NCBI GenBank assembly: GCA_018333655.1
Contig: JAGXTJ010000055.1
Location: 1 to 64,000 of the forward strand
Direction of reading: 5' to 3'
Source of the DNA: Bacillota bacterium
GTDB taxonomy: Bacteria; Bacillota; UBA994
Length of the DNA stretch: 64,000 nucleotides
This document shows, piece by piece, positions 34,638-42,321 of this stretch (the stretch's first letter is position 1; each line of letters begins with the position of its first letter). The notes below the pieces were generated by a model. It was given only the letters and a program-made list of their open reading frames with translations. It was not told the origin of the DNA and ran no database searches. Made by a program: the position numbers and the translations under genes.

Positions 34638-35603
34638 TTATTGCTGGTAGTAACTTAGCATCTTCGTTGCGCTTTCGCGCATGCTATCCCGCAGAGCGCT
34701 AGGATGTAAGACCTCGGCATGTTCGCCGTAGGCCAAAACCCAGCGCGCAAACTCCTCGAGGCCCTCTACTTCGGCCGTAAAAGTAATGCTGCCATCTGCG
34801 CCCTGTTCAATTTTTTGGCTAGGATGCCACTTGCTCTCGGCAATGAACCGAGAGTGGGGGGGCATAAAACGCACTGCGACGCGGTGTTTTTCTCCTTTAA
34901 TCATGCTCCAGGCATGTCCCAGGTAGTTATTCAAATTGAAGCTAGTAGGACGCTCAAAGAGTCTTTCTAGCATCGTCAATTCCTTAATGCGGTCCAAGCG
35001 GAACACACGCATTTGTTGACGATGATGGCACAGGGCGATTACATACCACACACCCTTGTGACCATACAAATGGTAAGGGTCAATTTCGCGAAGTTCTTCG
35101 CTGTCCCGGTAGAGCGAGTAGTAGGTCATGCTGACGACTCGTTGGTGCGCTATTGCTTTAGCCAGGACATCCAAGTATTCGCTGCAATAATCTGGGTCGA
35201 CAATTCGCTCCTGAGCACAACTGACATTAGGCAGGGTCTCCTCCATCTCCTCCCGGGCAGTAGGCGACAGGCTATTCCAAATTTTATCTATGGCATCATC
35301 GAGTGCCTGTGCTGAGGGCAGGGTTTGGTTGTCTCGCGCTAGACTTGCCGCTACCAATATGGCGCATGCTTCCTCCACGGTGAACTCTTGGGCCGCGGAT
35401 AGCGGCCTTACTGTACGGCGAAAACCCCCCTGACTTCCTGGAAAGGCTTCTACATGGAAGCCTTGTTTTTTTAAGCGCTCGATGTCCCTGTAAATTGTGC
35501 GCCTGCTGGTCATAAATACTTCTGCTAATTCCTGCGCTCGTACACTGCCCCTCTCCATGATTAGGTCGGCAATCTGCTGCACGCGACTCGCCTTTTTTCT
35601 CAC
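34638..35603 (-). CDS. WYL-domain transcriptional regulator (HTH_11, YafY family)
   Basis: A 321-residue regulator: an N-terminal winged helix (RVQQIADLIMERGSVRAQELAEVFMTSRRTIYRDIERLKKQG), a central WYL domain (VVSMTYYSLYRDSEE ... HKGVWYVIALCHHRQQMRVFRLDRI), and a C-terminal WCX segment. WYL domains bind ligands, often nucleic acids or nucleotides. The GTG at 35603 follows GGGGGC at a workable distance; an upstream ATG in frame lacks a ribosome binding site. It is convergent with the nitrilase gene; the regulated genes are unknown. Confidence 0.88.
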   Translation of the reverse strand: MRKKASRVQQIADLIMERGSVRAQELAEVFMTSRRTIYRDIERLKKQGFHVEAFPGSQGGFRRTVRPLSAAQEFTVEEACAILVAASLARDNQTLPSAQALDDAIDKIWNSLSPTAREEMEETLPNVSCAQERIVDPDYCSEYLDVLAKAIAHQRVVSMTYYSLYRDSEELREIDPYHLYGHKGVWYVIALCHHRQQMRVFRLDRIKELTMLERLFERPTSFNLNNYLGHAWSMIKGEKHRVAVRFMPPHSRFIAESKWHPSQKIEQGADGSITFTAEVEGLEEFARWVLAYGEHAEVLHPSALRDSMRESATKMLSYYQQ

Positions 35604-35679
35604 TCCACACGCCCCCTTTGAGTGAGTATTCCCTCTTAACCCCACGAAGTCCTGCTACTTCCGTGGCGTAATTTGGAGA

Positions 35680-37101
35680 CTAGCGATGGCGCGTCTCTCT
35701 TAGCCATGCCGGTCGCACGTTGGTGATTTCACAGATATGGGGCGTCAATCCCGCAAGGTCATCCCCACAGACTTGCGAAAGTGAAACTTTCCCCAGCGCT
35801 TGCACACCCTGGGCCATTTCGTCTTGACAGGCCAGAAGAAAGTTTGCCAAGTGTTGAGCGCCCTTTTCTACGTTAAACTGCGCAGCGTAGCGACCTGTGT
35901 ACCACACCACTTCTGTAGGTGGTTCATAGGGCAGCGCTTTGAGCGTCTGCGTGTGGGTGACCGCGAATAGTGCCGCGGTGCCTATGTACACGGCGTCAGC
36001 ACCAAGGGCTAGGGCTTTGAGAAAATCCCCCGGGGTGAACAGGCCGCCGCCGACAATGAGACTAACCCGCTCACGCGCTCGCAACCTCTCTAATTGCCCC
36101 ACCGCCCTACACAAAGCCACAACTGTAGGCAGGCCAAAATCGTCCTGCAAAATGGGGGCCGACCCCTTGGTGGCAGCTTGTGCGCCGTCGATCGATATAA
36201 AGTCAACTCCGCTTTTGACCAAGAAGGTAATGTCGCTCTCAATATCCATGCCCGCAGCAATCTTAGCGCCAATGGGCACGCCAGAAGTCAAGGCCCGCAG
36301 GCGATCGACAAAATCGCCAAACTCCTCAGGAGAGGCGGTGTGCTTTTGTCGTGCTGCGATGACTGCTGCTTGTCCGCGTGGAATTTTAAGCGCCTTGTAG
36401 AGGGGGGCATCAATTTCGCCTGGCGAAATGCAGTGCCCCACACCACCCATCGCCCCCTGCCCAATCTGAATCTCAATGGCATCAGCCTGCTTGAGAGCTT
36501 CGCGCTCTTTGCCCCAGGAGGCGCGATTATACTGCATGATGTAGTGTTTCGCAGCTCTGCGCTCGGCGGGCAAGAAGGGCCCTTCGCCGCTATTAATTGC
36601 CCCACCAGCCAGAGTGACCCCTTTCGCCAGAGCTATCTTTACTTTGGCACTAAGTGCCTCGCCATAGGCCATGGCGGACACCAAGATGGGGCTTTTAAGC
36701 TTAAGGGGGCGAGCGGCTTGAGGCCCAATAACCGTGGACAGGTCAATGAATACTTCACGCGGGGTGGGCAGAGTTGTCAGTTGTGCTACGTTAAACATAA
36801 GCGCCGTAAAATCTGGCATGGCCCGCGGCGAGCCCATGGGTCGAGCTAGTGCCGTACCGGTTTCAGCTCGCAAATTTGTCTCCATAATGTTCTGTACACC
36901 CATCCGCCTGCTCGCTGAATAGAATTCGGCCATATTCTCGGCATAGTCATCAGTCATGATACGTGTCAAAGTCCACTTTGCCACTTGCCTGACTACAGCT
37001 CGCGTGAGCCACACCGCCCCTACTCCACCTAGGAGCAATGCCCCCAGCAAGCTGCCTACTTCGCGATATACCCCACCCACCCGCGACCCGGTTTTCTCCA
37101 T
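35680..37101 (-). CDS. FMN-binding glutamate-synthase-like protein
   Basis: A 473-residue protein with an N-terminal membrane helix (VGSLLGALLLGGVGAVWLTRAV) and a GltS-type FMN-binding barrel: SPILVSAMAYGEALSAKVKIALAKG, then AIEIQIGQGAMGGVG, the substrate loop FISIDGAQAATKGSAPI, and GGGLFTPGDFLKALALGADAVYIG. It lacks the glutaminase and 3Fe-4S parts of full GltB. Membrane-tethered stand-alone versions are common in anaerobes; their substrate is not known. AGGAGG precedes the ATG at 37101. Confidence 0.88.
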   Translation of the reverse strand: MEKTGSRVGGVYREVGSLLGALLLGGVGAVWLTRAVVRQVAKWTLTRIMTDDYAENMAEFYSASRRMGVQNIMETNLRAETGTALARPMGSPRAMPDFTALMFNVAQLTTLPTPREVFIDLSTVIGPQAARPLKLKSPILVSAMAYGEALSAKVKIALAKGVTLAGGAINSGEGPFLPAERRAAKHYIMQYNRASWGKEREALKQADAIEIQIGQGAMGGVGHCISPGEIDAPLYKALKIPRGQAAVIAARQKHTASPEEFGDFVDRLRALTSGVPIGAKIAAGMDIESDITFLVKSGVDFISIDGAQAATKGSAPILQDDFGLPTVVALCRAVGQLERLRARERVSLIVGGGLFTPGDFLKALALGADAVYIGTAALFAVTHTQTLKALPYEPPTEVVWYTGRYAAQFNVEKGAQHLANFLLACQDEMAQGVQALGKVSLSQVCGDDLAGLTPHICEITNVRPAWLRETRHR

Positions 37102-37127
37102 TACTATCACCTCCTGCCTAGCATGCC

Positions 37128-37162
37128 AAAAAAGGAGCAGCTCCATTAATTAGAGCTGCTCC
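37128..37162 (-). terminator. Rho-independent terminator of the M20 amidohydrolase gene
   Basis: GGAGCAGCTC and GAGCTGCTCC make a perfect 10-bp stem with a 9-base loop; on the minus strand six T follow. It lies 40 bp past the amidohydrolase stop. Confidence 0.9.
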
Positions 37163-37202
37163 TCCTGTCATTTAAGGCGATAAAGCACACACATTCGCAC
37201 AT

Positions 37203-38378
37203 TTACCGCAGTGCGTCTACTGCTAGTTGCACCATCACGGCCGCACCGCGGGCTAAGGCCCTTTCATCAAAATCATACCGCGAGTTGTGTACTGGAAAAG
37301 GAGCTGTGTCAACGCCTTTACAGCCCAACCAAAACATGGCGCCAACGGCATGGTCGAGAAAGTAGGCAAAGTCCTCGCCACCCATGGAGGGTTGATCGAG
37401 CATAAAGACACTCTCTTCTCCTAGTGCAGTCGAAGTGGCCTCCACCACCATCCTCACCCCGTCAGGATGGTTATGCAAAGTGGGATAGCCGAATTCATAC
37501 TCCACACTAGCACTAGCGCCAAAGCCAGCGGCTATACTCTCAACCAATTGCGATATTTTTTGCGGTAGGCCATGGCGCACTGCCTCGTTTTGAGTGCGTA
37601 CAGTGCCGTCTAAATACGCAGTCGGTGCTATGACATTGTGCCTCTGCCCCGCTATAAAGCGACCAATAGTCACCACTACCGGCTCAAGGGGATTCATCTG
37701 CCGGCTGACAATGGATTGCAGTGCCGTCACAATATGGCTGGCCACTACGACGGAGTCTATGGCAGCGTGAGGCGCAGCACCATGCCCACCTCGCCCGGTC
37801 ACATTAACCTGAATTCGGTCCGAGGCCGACATCAGGGGACCGGCCTTAATGCCGACTTTGCCAAACGGTACTTCGGGCCACAGGTGCAAGGCGAACACAA
37901 AATCCACCTTCGGGTTCTCCATGACACCGGCCTCGATGAGCGGGATGGCGCCACCCCGTGGTGAACATTCTTCGGCCGATTGGAAAAAAAACTTTACCAC
38001 TCCAGAAAGCTCACTGCGCTTAGCGGCTAGCACTCGAGCGGCCCCGAGCAGCATCGCAGTATGACCGTCATGGCCGCAGGCATGCATGCAGCCAGGGCTC
38101 TGTGAAGCAAAAGGCAACTCTGTCTCTTCTTGAATGGGCAGGGCGTCCATATCGGCTCGCAGAGCCACACAACGCCCGGGCTTTGCGCCGCGCAGCACCC
38201 CGACTACACTAACGCCCCCGACGCCTTCTTGTACTTCTAGGCCAAAGGAACGCAGTTTCTCGGACACAAAAGCGGCCGTTTCATGCTCCTCGTAGCCGAG
38301 TTCCGGATGCGCATGAAGGTGCCTGCGCCACAGAATGATCTCTTCCTCGATACCAGCAACTTCTTTGAGAATGTCCAT
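37203..38378 (-). CDS. M20D family amidohydrolase/peptidase
   Basis: A 391-residue metal-dependent amidohydrolase of the IAA-amino-acid/N-acetyl-diaminopimelate deacetylase type. Family blocks: HLHAHPELGYEEHETAAF, ALRADMDALPIQEET, GCMHACGHDGHTAM with its Cys/His metal ligands, FFQSAEECSPRGGA, and GRGGHGAAPHAAIDSV in the lid domain. The ATG at 38378 has AGGAGAGG eight bases before it. Possible roles are release of amino acids from N-acyl conjugates or N-acetyl-Dap deacetylation; it follows the feo operon's last gene after 51 bp, and a terminator ends it. Confidence 0.92.
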   Translation of the reverse strand: MDILKEVAGIEEEIILWRRHLHAHPELGYEEHETAAFVSEKLRSFGLEVQEGVGGVSVVGVLRGAKPGRCVALRADMDALPIQEETELPFASQSPGCMHACGHDGHTAMLLGAARVLAAKRSELSGVVKFFFQSAEECSPRGGAIPLIEAGVMENPKVDFVFALHLWPEVPFGKVGIKAGPLMSASDRIQVNVTGRGGHGAAPHAAIDSVVVASHIVTALQSIVSRQMNPLEPVVVTIGRFIAGQRHNVIAPTAYLDGTVRTQNEAVRHGLPQKISQLVESIAAGFGASASVEYEFGYPTLHNHPDGVRMVVEATSTALGEESVFMLDQPSMGGEDFAYFLDHAVGAMFWLGCKGVDTAPFPVHNSRYDFDERALARGAAVMVQLAVDALR

Positions 38379-38429
38379 ACTCTCCACCTCTCCTACTCTC
38401 GGATTGCCGTGTTAACCCTGGCTGACGGC

Positions 38430-38756
38430 CTAAAAATGCAGGCCGTCCTCGTAGTAGCGCCGCCTCTCAAGCAGCAAAAAGGTCACGTCAACACTCGGGC
38501 AGCCTACACCTTTCAAGTGACGCGTGATGGTTTCCGCCATGCGATCATACGCTTCTTCGCCCCTGTCAAAGCAATACACCTCGACAAAGGGATGGCCTTC
38601 TACCTCTTGTCCATCCCACACATAAGTTGAAGCCACACACTCCAGCACAAAGTGCTCCCGCGCGCACTTTATGATTGCCGATAACTCCTCCGTCAAAGGC
38701 TGAGAAACGGCTTGCACATAGTCAAGTGATATCGCGTGAAAACGTAATTGCGGCAT
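38430..38756 (-). CDS. DUF1904 domain-containing protein
   Basis: A 108-residue protein of the DUF1904 (tautomerase-superfamily-like) family: MPQLRFHAISLDYVQAVSQPL, CVASTYVWDGQEVEGHPFVEVYCFDRGEEA, and the C-terminal LLERRRYYEDGLHF. Members have the beta-alpha-beta fold of tautomerases with Pro at residue 2, as here. GGGGAGGAAAGAGT precedes the ATG at 38756. It lies 16 bp behind a Cys-rich small gene that follows feoB, so it may share the iron-regulated transcript. A GACGGCCT/AGGCCGTC hairpin overlaps its stop. Confidence 0.85.
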   Translation of the reverse strand: MPQLRFHAISLDYVQAVSQPLTEELSAIIKCAREHFVLECVASTYVWDGQEVEGHPFVEVYCFDRGEEAYDRMAETITRHLKGVGCPSVDVTFLLLERRRYYEDGLHF

Positions 38757-38772
38757 ACTCTTTCCTCCCCAG

Positions 38773-38937
38773 CTAAGACTTCTGCCCTTCTTGGCATTTC
38801 TTTTCTGATGGTACAGACCGGCAACTAGAACAAGCACCCTGGCAGGGCAGAAGTGTAACGACTAAGCACAAGCAACGCACACATCGTAGAGCGCCCTCGA
38901 CACAGGGGGCTCCACAGCGAGGGCAGTGCGGAGTCAC
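38773..38937 (-). CDS. Cys-rich 54-aa protein behind feoB (zinc-ribbon-like)
   Basis: A frame starting with GTG directly after the feoB TAA (TAAGTG) encodes 54 residues with ten cysteines: HCPRCGAPC, then LRCVRCLC, PCQGACSSC and KKCQ. The CPxCG...CxxC spacing is that of a zinc ribbon, and the CxGxCSSC part resembles the Cys tail of small proteins encoded after feoB in Clostridia. No ribosome binding site other than coupling to feoB is visible. Possibly a metal-binding accessory of the Feo system; the role is inference. Confidence 0.6.
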   Translation of the reverse strand: MTPHCPRCGAPCVEGALRCVRCLCLVVTLLPCQGACSSCRSVPSEKKCQEGQKS

Positions 38938-40770
38938 TTAGACCACCACCCGAGCTACCAGGCCACCAACAAGAAAGGCGACCGCAAAAGCGCTGAGCCA
39001 AAGCACGAGAGCCTCTTGCCAGCTACGTTCCTTAAACATAACTATAACAGAAGCGATGCAGGGCACAAAGAGAGTAATCGTAATCATGGAGACCACAGTT
39101 TGCGCAGCGGTCAAAGACATATCAGCTAGGCCCGCAGCACCGAAGTCACGCCGCACTACTCCCATAATAAAGGCGGTGGCGGCTTCGCTAGGCAGACGCA
39201 GCCAGCCTACGGTTAGCGGCGTGAACACTTGCTCTAGGGCGAGCAGCGCGCCGGTCTGCTCTAAGACTGTTATCAGGAGTGCCCCGAGCGCGAACAGCGG
39301 TGCAGCTTCGACAATAAACATGTAAGATTTGTTCATAGTCTTCTTTAAAATGTTACTTAGGCGTGGCCAGCGCAAGGGCGGTATATCTATAAGTAAGTCA
39401 GATGATTTCCCGGGCAATAATCTATGCAATAGTGTACCTATAAAGATAAATACTGTAACGATGGTCGCCATATAGATGGCTACATAGGGCCAGCCGAGGG
39501 GAGCAATAAGCCCGACAACTACACCTAGCTGCGCCGAACAAGGAATTGTTATGGCCAGCAGTGTGATGGCGATAAGGCGCTCTCGCGACGTGCCAAGTAG
39601 ACGCGTCGTGATTTTGGCCATGGTTACACAGCCAAAGCCGAGCACCAGCGGTATGACGGCGCGACCGTTAAGACCAATCGCCGTTAGCGAGCGGTCGAGC
39701 AAAACAGCGATGCGCGGCAAGTATCCTGTGTCTTCAAGTAGTGCGAGCAGCAAGTAGAAACCAATAACGAGCGGCAGCAAGAGCCCGAAGACGTAGGTAA
39801 TGGTCATGGTTAGAATGCCAAATTCTCCGACGAGGACCACCCATGGCCAGGTCCCTACCTGGAACAGCCTTTCTACCGCAGCCCGCATAAAAGGCTCGTA
39901 GAGTCCAATCATAATGGTTTCCTCGGTCACCCCGACTACAGTACCGGCAATAAAGACTCCTAGCACATGGTACATCCCATAGAGAGTTGCCAGCAGTAAA
40001 GGCACCCCCGTCCAAGGCTTAAGCATAAGTCGCCCGAGCAGGGCCGCGAAACCTAACCCGCTGTTTGACTCCCGCAGCACCTTAGTGACTAACTCATTAA
40101 CTCTTTCCCGTCGCGCTAGGTAGATCTTTTCACGGCTGCCAGGCGGCTTGAGCCCATGCCGCAGCGCGATATCCGCATCATCTTCTAAGTACAGCATGAC
40201 TTCGGCCTGACTACCAAGTCTATCGAGCCAGTGCACTTTTTCTTGAGACAGGTAGTCGCCAGCTATACCCACCTCTGGCTTAAGAAGGGCCTGCATTAAC
40301 TGCGGAAACCCCTTCTTCTCCACAGCTACCGTACCCACCACCGGTACGCCTAGCATTTGAGACAGCATCTGTAGGTCCACTTTAAGCCCCTGCGCCGCCG
40401 CCTCATCTAGCATGTTGACAGCCACGACAGTCGGTATCCCGGTGTCAATACACTGCTGAGTGAGAAACAAGTCGCGCTCTAAATAGACTGCATTGACGAC
40501 ATTAAGAATGACGTCGGCAGTGATAGCGACATCGCGCGTCACCCGCTCTTCATCATTAAATGCAGAGATACCATAGACACCCGGGGCGTCTATGAAGATT
40601 TGGTTGCCCACGCGAGCCTCGGTTATCTCGACAGTCGTGCCTGGGTAGTTAGATACGTCGACATAGACGCCAGTAAGGGCGTTAAAAAATACCGACTTGC
40701 CGGAATTAGGATTGCCCACTAGAACAATGCGCCGCGCTGCTCCCTTGCTGTGCTGATGGTGCTTAGGCAT
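38938..40770 (-). CDS. feoB: Ferrous iron transport protein B
   Basis: A 610-residue Fe2+ transporter with an N-terminal G domain and a polytopic membrane part. G1 is VGNPNSGKSVFFNALTG (about residues 18-34), G3 DAPGVYGIS, G4 VNMLDEAA. The membrane part has two Gate repeats (VVLVGEFGILTMTITYVFG and APLFALGALLITV) and the Cys-bearing VLGFGCVTMAKI segment. The start overlaps the feoA stop by 8 bp. It is shorter than many FeoB proteins. Iron regulation is indicated by a Fur-like box before feoA. Confidence 0.95.
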   Translation of the reverse strand: MPKHHQHSKGAARRIVLVGNPNSGKSVFFNALTGVYVDVSNYPGTTVEITEARVGNQIFIDAPGVYGISAFNDEERVTRDVAITADVILNVVNAVYLERDLFLTQQCIDTGIPTVVAVNMLDEAAAQGLKVDLQMLSQMLGVPVVGTVAVEKKGFPQLMQALLKPEVGIAGDYLSQEKVHWLDRLGSQAEVMLYLEDDADIALRHGLKPPGSREKIYLARRERVNELVTKVLRESNSGLGFAALLGRLMLKPWTGVPLLLATLYGMYHVLGVFIAGTVVGVTEETIMIGLYEPFMRAAVERLFQVGTWPWVVLVGEFGILTMTITYVFGLLLPLVIGFYLLLALLEDTGYLPRIAVLLDRSLTAIGLNGRAVIPLVLGFGCVTMAKITTRLLGTSRERLIAITLLAITIPCSAQLGVVVGLIAPLGWPYVAIYMATIVTVFIFIGTLLHRLLPGKSSDLLIDIPPLRWPRLSNILKKTMNKSYMFIVEAAPLFALGALLITVLEQTGALLALEQVFTPLTVGWLRLPSEAATAFIMGVVRRDFGAAGLADMSLTAAQTVVSMITITLFVPCIASVIVMFKERSWQEALVLWLSAFAVAFLVGGLVARVVV

Positions 40771-40999
40771 GCTTCTGGCCCTTTACTTTCTCTACTTGTA
40801 TCTGCCTGGCCAAGTTTCGCCCTAGAGCATAGCGCATTAAACCGCGCCGCAGCACGATAGGACCGGAATGCAAAACTTCTTCCACACTTACCAGAGCCCC
40901 CTCGGCGATGCCAAAGCGTATGGCCTGCGCCCGCACTAAGTCGTTCTGGATGCTCTTGACAATAACTACATCACCTTTGCGCAACTCACTCATCTTCAC
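40763..40999 (-). CDS. feoA: Ferrous iron transport protein A
   Basis: A 78-residue SH3-like FeoA protein: LRKGDVVIVKSIQND, ALVSVEEVLHSGPIVLRRGLMRYALGRNLARQIQVE. FeoA is a cytoplasmic activator of FeoB. The GTG at 40999 is seven bases from GGGAGG; an ATG two codons later (40993) is the alternative. The frame is open far upstream, but that part crosses the promoter and is not coding. It overlaps feoB. Confidence 0.93.
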   Translation of the reverse strand: MKMSELRKGDVVIVKSIQNDLVRAQAIRFGIAEGALVSVEEVLHSGPIVLRRGLMRYALGRNLARQIQVEKVKGQKHA

Positions 41000-41055
41000 A
41001 CTGCTGCCTCCCCAAATGACACACTTTCTTAATACAATGTCACACTTTTGATATC

Positions 41056-41074
41056 GACAATCATCATCATTATA
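41056..41074 (-). promoter_or_regulatory. Fur box-like operator of the feo operon
   Basis: TATAATGATGATGATTGTC on the minus strand matches 15 of 19 positions of the classical Fur consensus (GATAATGATAATCATTATC). It starts at the -10 element and covers the transcription start, which would block transcription when iron is plentiful. Confidence 0.7.
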
Positions 41075-41097
41075 TGCTGCAAGGGGCCATACGTCTA
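41069..41097 (-). promoter_or_regulatory. Sigma-A promoter of feoAB
   Basis: On the minus strand TAGACG (41097-41092), exactly 17 bases, and a perfect TATAAT (41074-41069), about 70 bp before feoA. The -10 is embedded in the Fur-like box. Confidence 0.7.
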
Positions 41098-41170
41098 TAG
41101 CTAAAGCATTGTCTATTTCTACGAGGTGTTTAGGTAAAAAATTCTCCGCCGCCGTTACTAATCGCCCGTC

Positions 41171-41222
41171 AAAAACTAGAGTGCCTCCACCTTGCAGCGC
41201 ACAAGATAGAGGCACTCTAGTT
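41171..41222 (-). terminator. Rho-independent terminator of the AOR-moaD-moeB operon
   Basis: AACTAGAGTGCCTC and GAGGCACTCTAGTT form a 14-bp perfect inverted repeat with a 21-base loop; five T follow on the minus strand. It lies between moeB and the feo promoter. Confidence 0.88.
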
Positions 41223-41249
41223 GAACTAGGTCGGCAAGCGTAAGCGACC

Positions 41250-42002
41250 TTACGGCGTGCCGCAATCCGGACACTCGGGGTCGCGCCTCGCCTCCGCCGC
41301 TTCAAAGGTCATAGACAGACCGTCAAAAATCAGCATACGGTTAACCAAGAGCTCGCCCTGCCCGAGCAAGTACTTGATGGCCTCGGTCGCTTGCAGGCAG
41401 GCCGCCAAACCCGGAATAGCGCCCAACACGCCTAGCTCAAAGGTAGTCTTGGCACTTAGAGAAGGCGGTTCGCGAAATACACAGCGCAAGCAAGGCCCCT
41501 CATAGGGCAGCATGGTCATGACACGGCCTGCCATGGAGAGCACCGCAGCATGGATAAAGGGCCTCCTCGTTTCGAGACAGGCCTTGTTAAGGACGAACCG
41601 CGCGGCAAAATTATCGGTGGCATCGATAACAAGGTCATACTGCGCCACTAACTGTGTGGCGTTTTCAGCCGTTACGACAAAGTTATGCGGGACTACCTCA
41701 CAGTCGGGGTTCAGTGCCCGCAGTTTGTCCGTGGCAGACTCTACTTTAGGCCTGCCGAGGTCAGGCGTAAAGTGCAGTATCTGACGCTGTAAGTTTGTCA
41801 GATCTACGACATCACCATCGGCAAGCCCCAGCCGCCCGATGCCTGCCGCGACAAGATAGTAGGCAGCGGGAGAGCCAAGCCCTCCCGCACCCACCACCAA
41901 CGCTGATGACCGGAGCAACTTTTTCTGCCCTTCTACGCCAACACAGGGCACTTGAATGTTCCGGTGGTAACGCTTCTCCTGCAGGGGAGATAAGTCTACC
42001 AT
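41250..42002 (-). CDS. MoeB/ThiF/HesA family adenylyltransferase
   Basis: A 250-residue E1-like enzyme that adenylates the C-terminal Gly of ubiquitin-like MoaD/ThiS proteins. The N-terminus has RYHRNIQVPCVGVEGQ, the ATP motif VVGAGGLGSPAAYYLVAAG, DGDVVDLTNLQRQ, and DATDNFAARF. Zinc is held by CLRC and CPDC. A MoaD-like gene lies 19 bp upstream and an AOR gene before that, so its natural role here is tungsto/molybdopterin synthesis. An E1-type start has GAGGAG upstream of the ATG. Confidence 0.92.
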   Translation of the reverse strand: MVDLSPLQEKRYHRNIQVPCVGVEGQKKLLRSSALVVGAGGLGSPAAYYLVAAGIGRLGLADGDVVDLTNLQRQILHFTPDLGRPKVESATDKLRALNPDCEVVPHNFVVTAENATQLVAQYDLVIDATDNFAARFVLNKACLETRRPFIHAAVLSMAGRVMTMLPYEGPCLRCVFREPPSLSAKTTFELGVLGAIPGLAACLQATEAIKYLLGQGELLVNRMLIFDGLSMTFEAAEARRDPECPDCGTP

Positions 42003-42021
42003 TACTCTACCACTCCTCGCC

Positions 42022-42258
42022 TTAGCCGCCGCCTACAGGGGGGAATAGCGATACCCGGTCACCGTCTTGCAGGCAGTAATCAAGCGATTTATGGAGGCCA
42101 TTAACCAAGGCGGCAGACACTTCGCTCGCAGGGATACTGTAGCGAGCCAAAAGATCACGAATTGTCGTGGACCTGTCGATTGTAACCGGTATTTTCTCTC
42201 CGTAGCGGGTGCCGAGATATCTCTCTAGACCCGTGTAGACTCGCAGTTCAATAAGCAT
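42022..42258 (-). CDS. MoaD/ThiS family sulfur-carrier protein
   Basis: A 78-residue ubiquitin-like protein: MLIELRVYTGLERYLGTRYG at the start, RDLLARYSIPASEVSAALVNGL in the middle, and the thiocarboxylate tail VSLFPPVGGG. The terminal Gly-Gly(-Gly) is intact, as needed for activation by MoeB encoded just downstream. GAGG precedes ATG 42258. In AOR operons this type supplies sulfur for tungstopterin. Confidence 0.9.
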   Translation of the reverse strand: MLIELRVYTGLERYLGTRYGEKIPVTIDRSTTIRDLLARYSIPASEVSAALVNGLHKSLDYCLQDGDRVSLFPPVGGG

Positions 42259-42321
42259 CTCTCGCACCTCTACTCTCTGCGCACTTTATCTATAGGCATA
42301 CTGACATCTGCTGCCTAGTCT

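Noticed and set aside
37204-38100. Several plus-strand frames over the amidohydrolase
   Set aside because: All are antisense shadows of a fully motif-supported M20 gene.
41000-41305. Upstream extension of the feoA frame
   Set aside because: It crosses the feo promoter, Fur box and a terminator, and FeoA length fits the later start.
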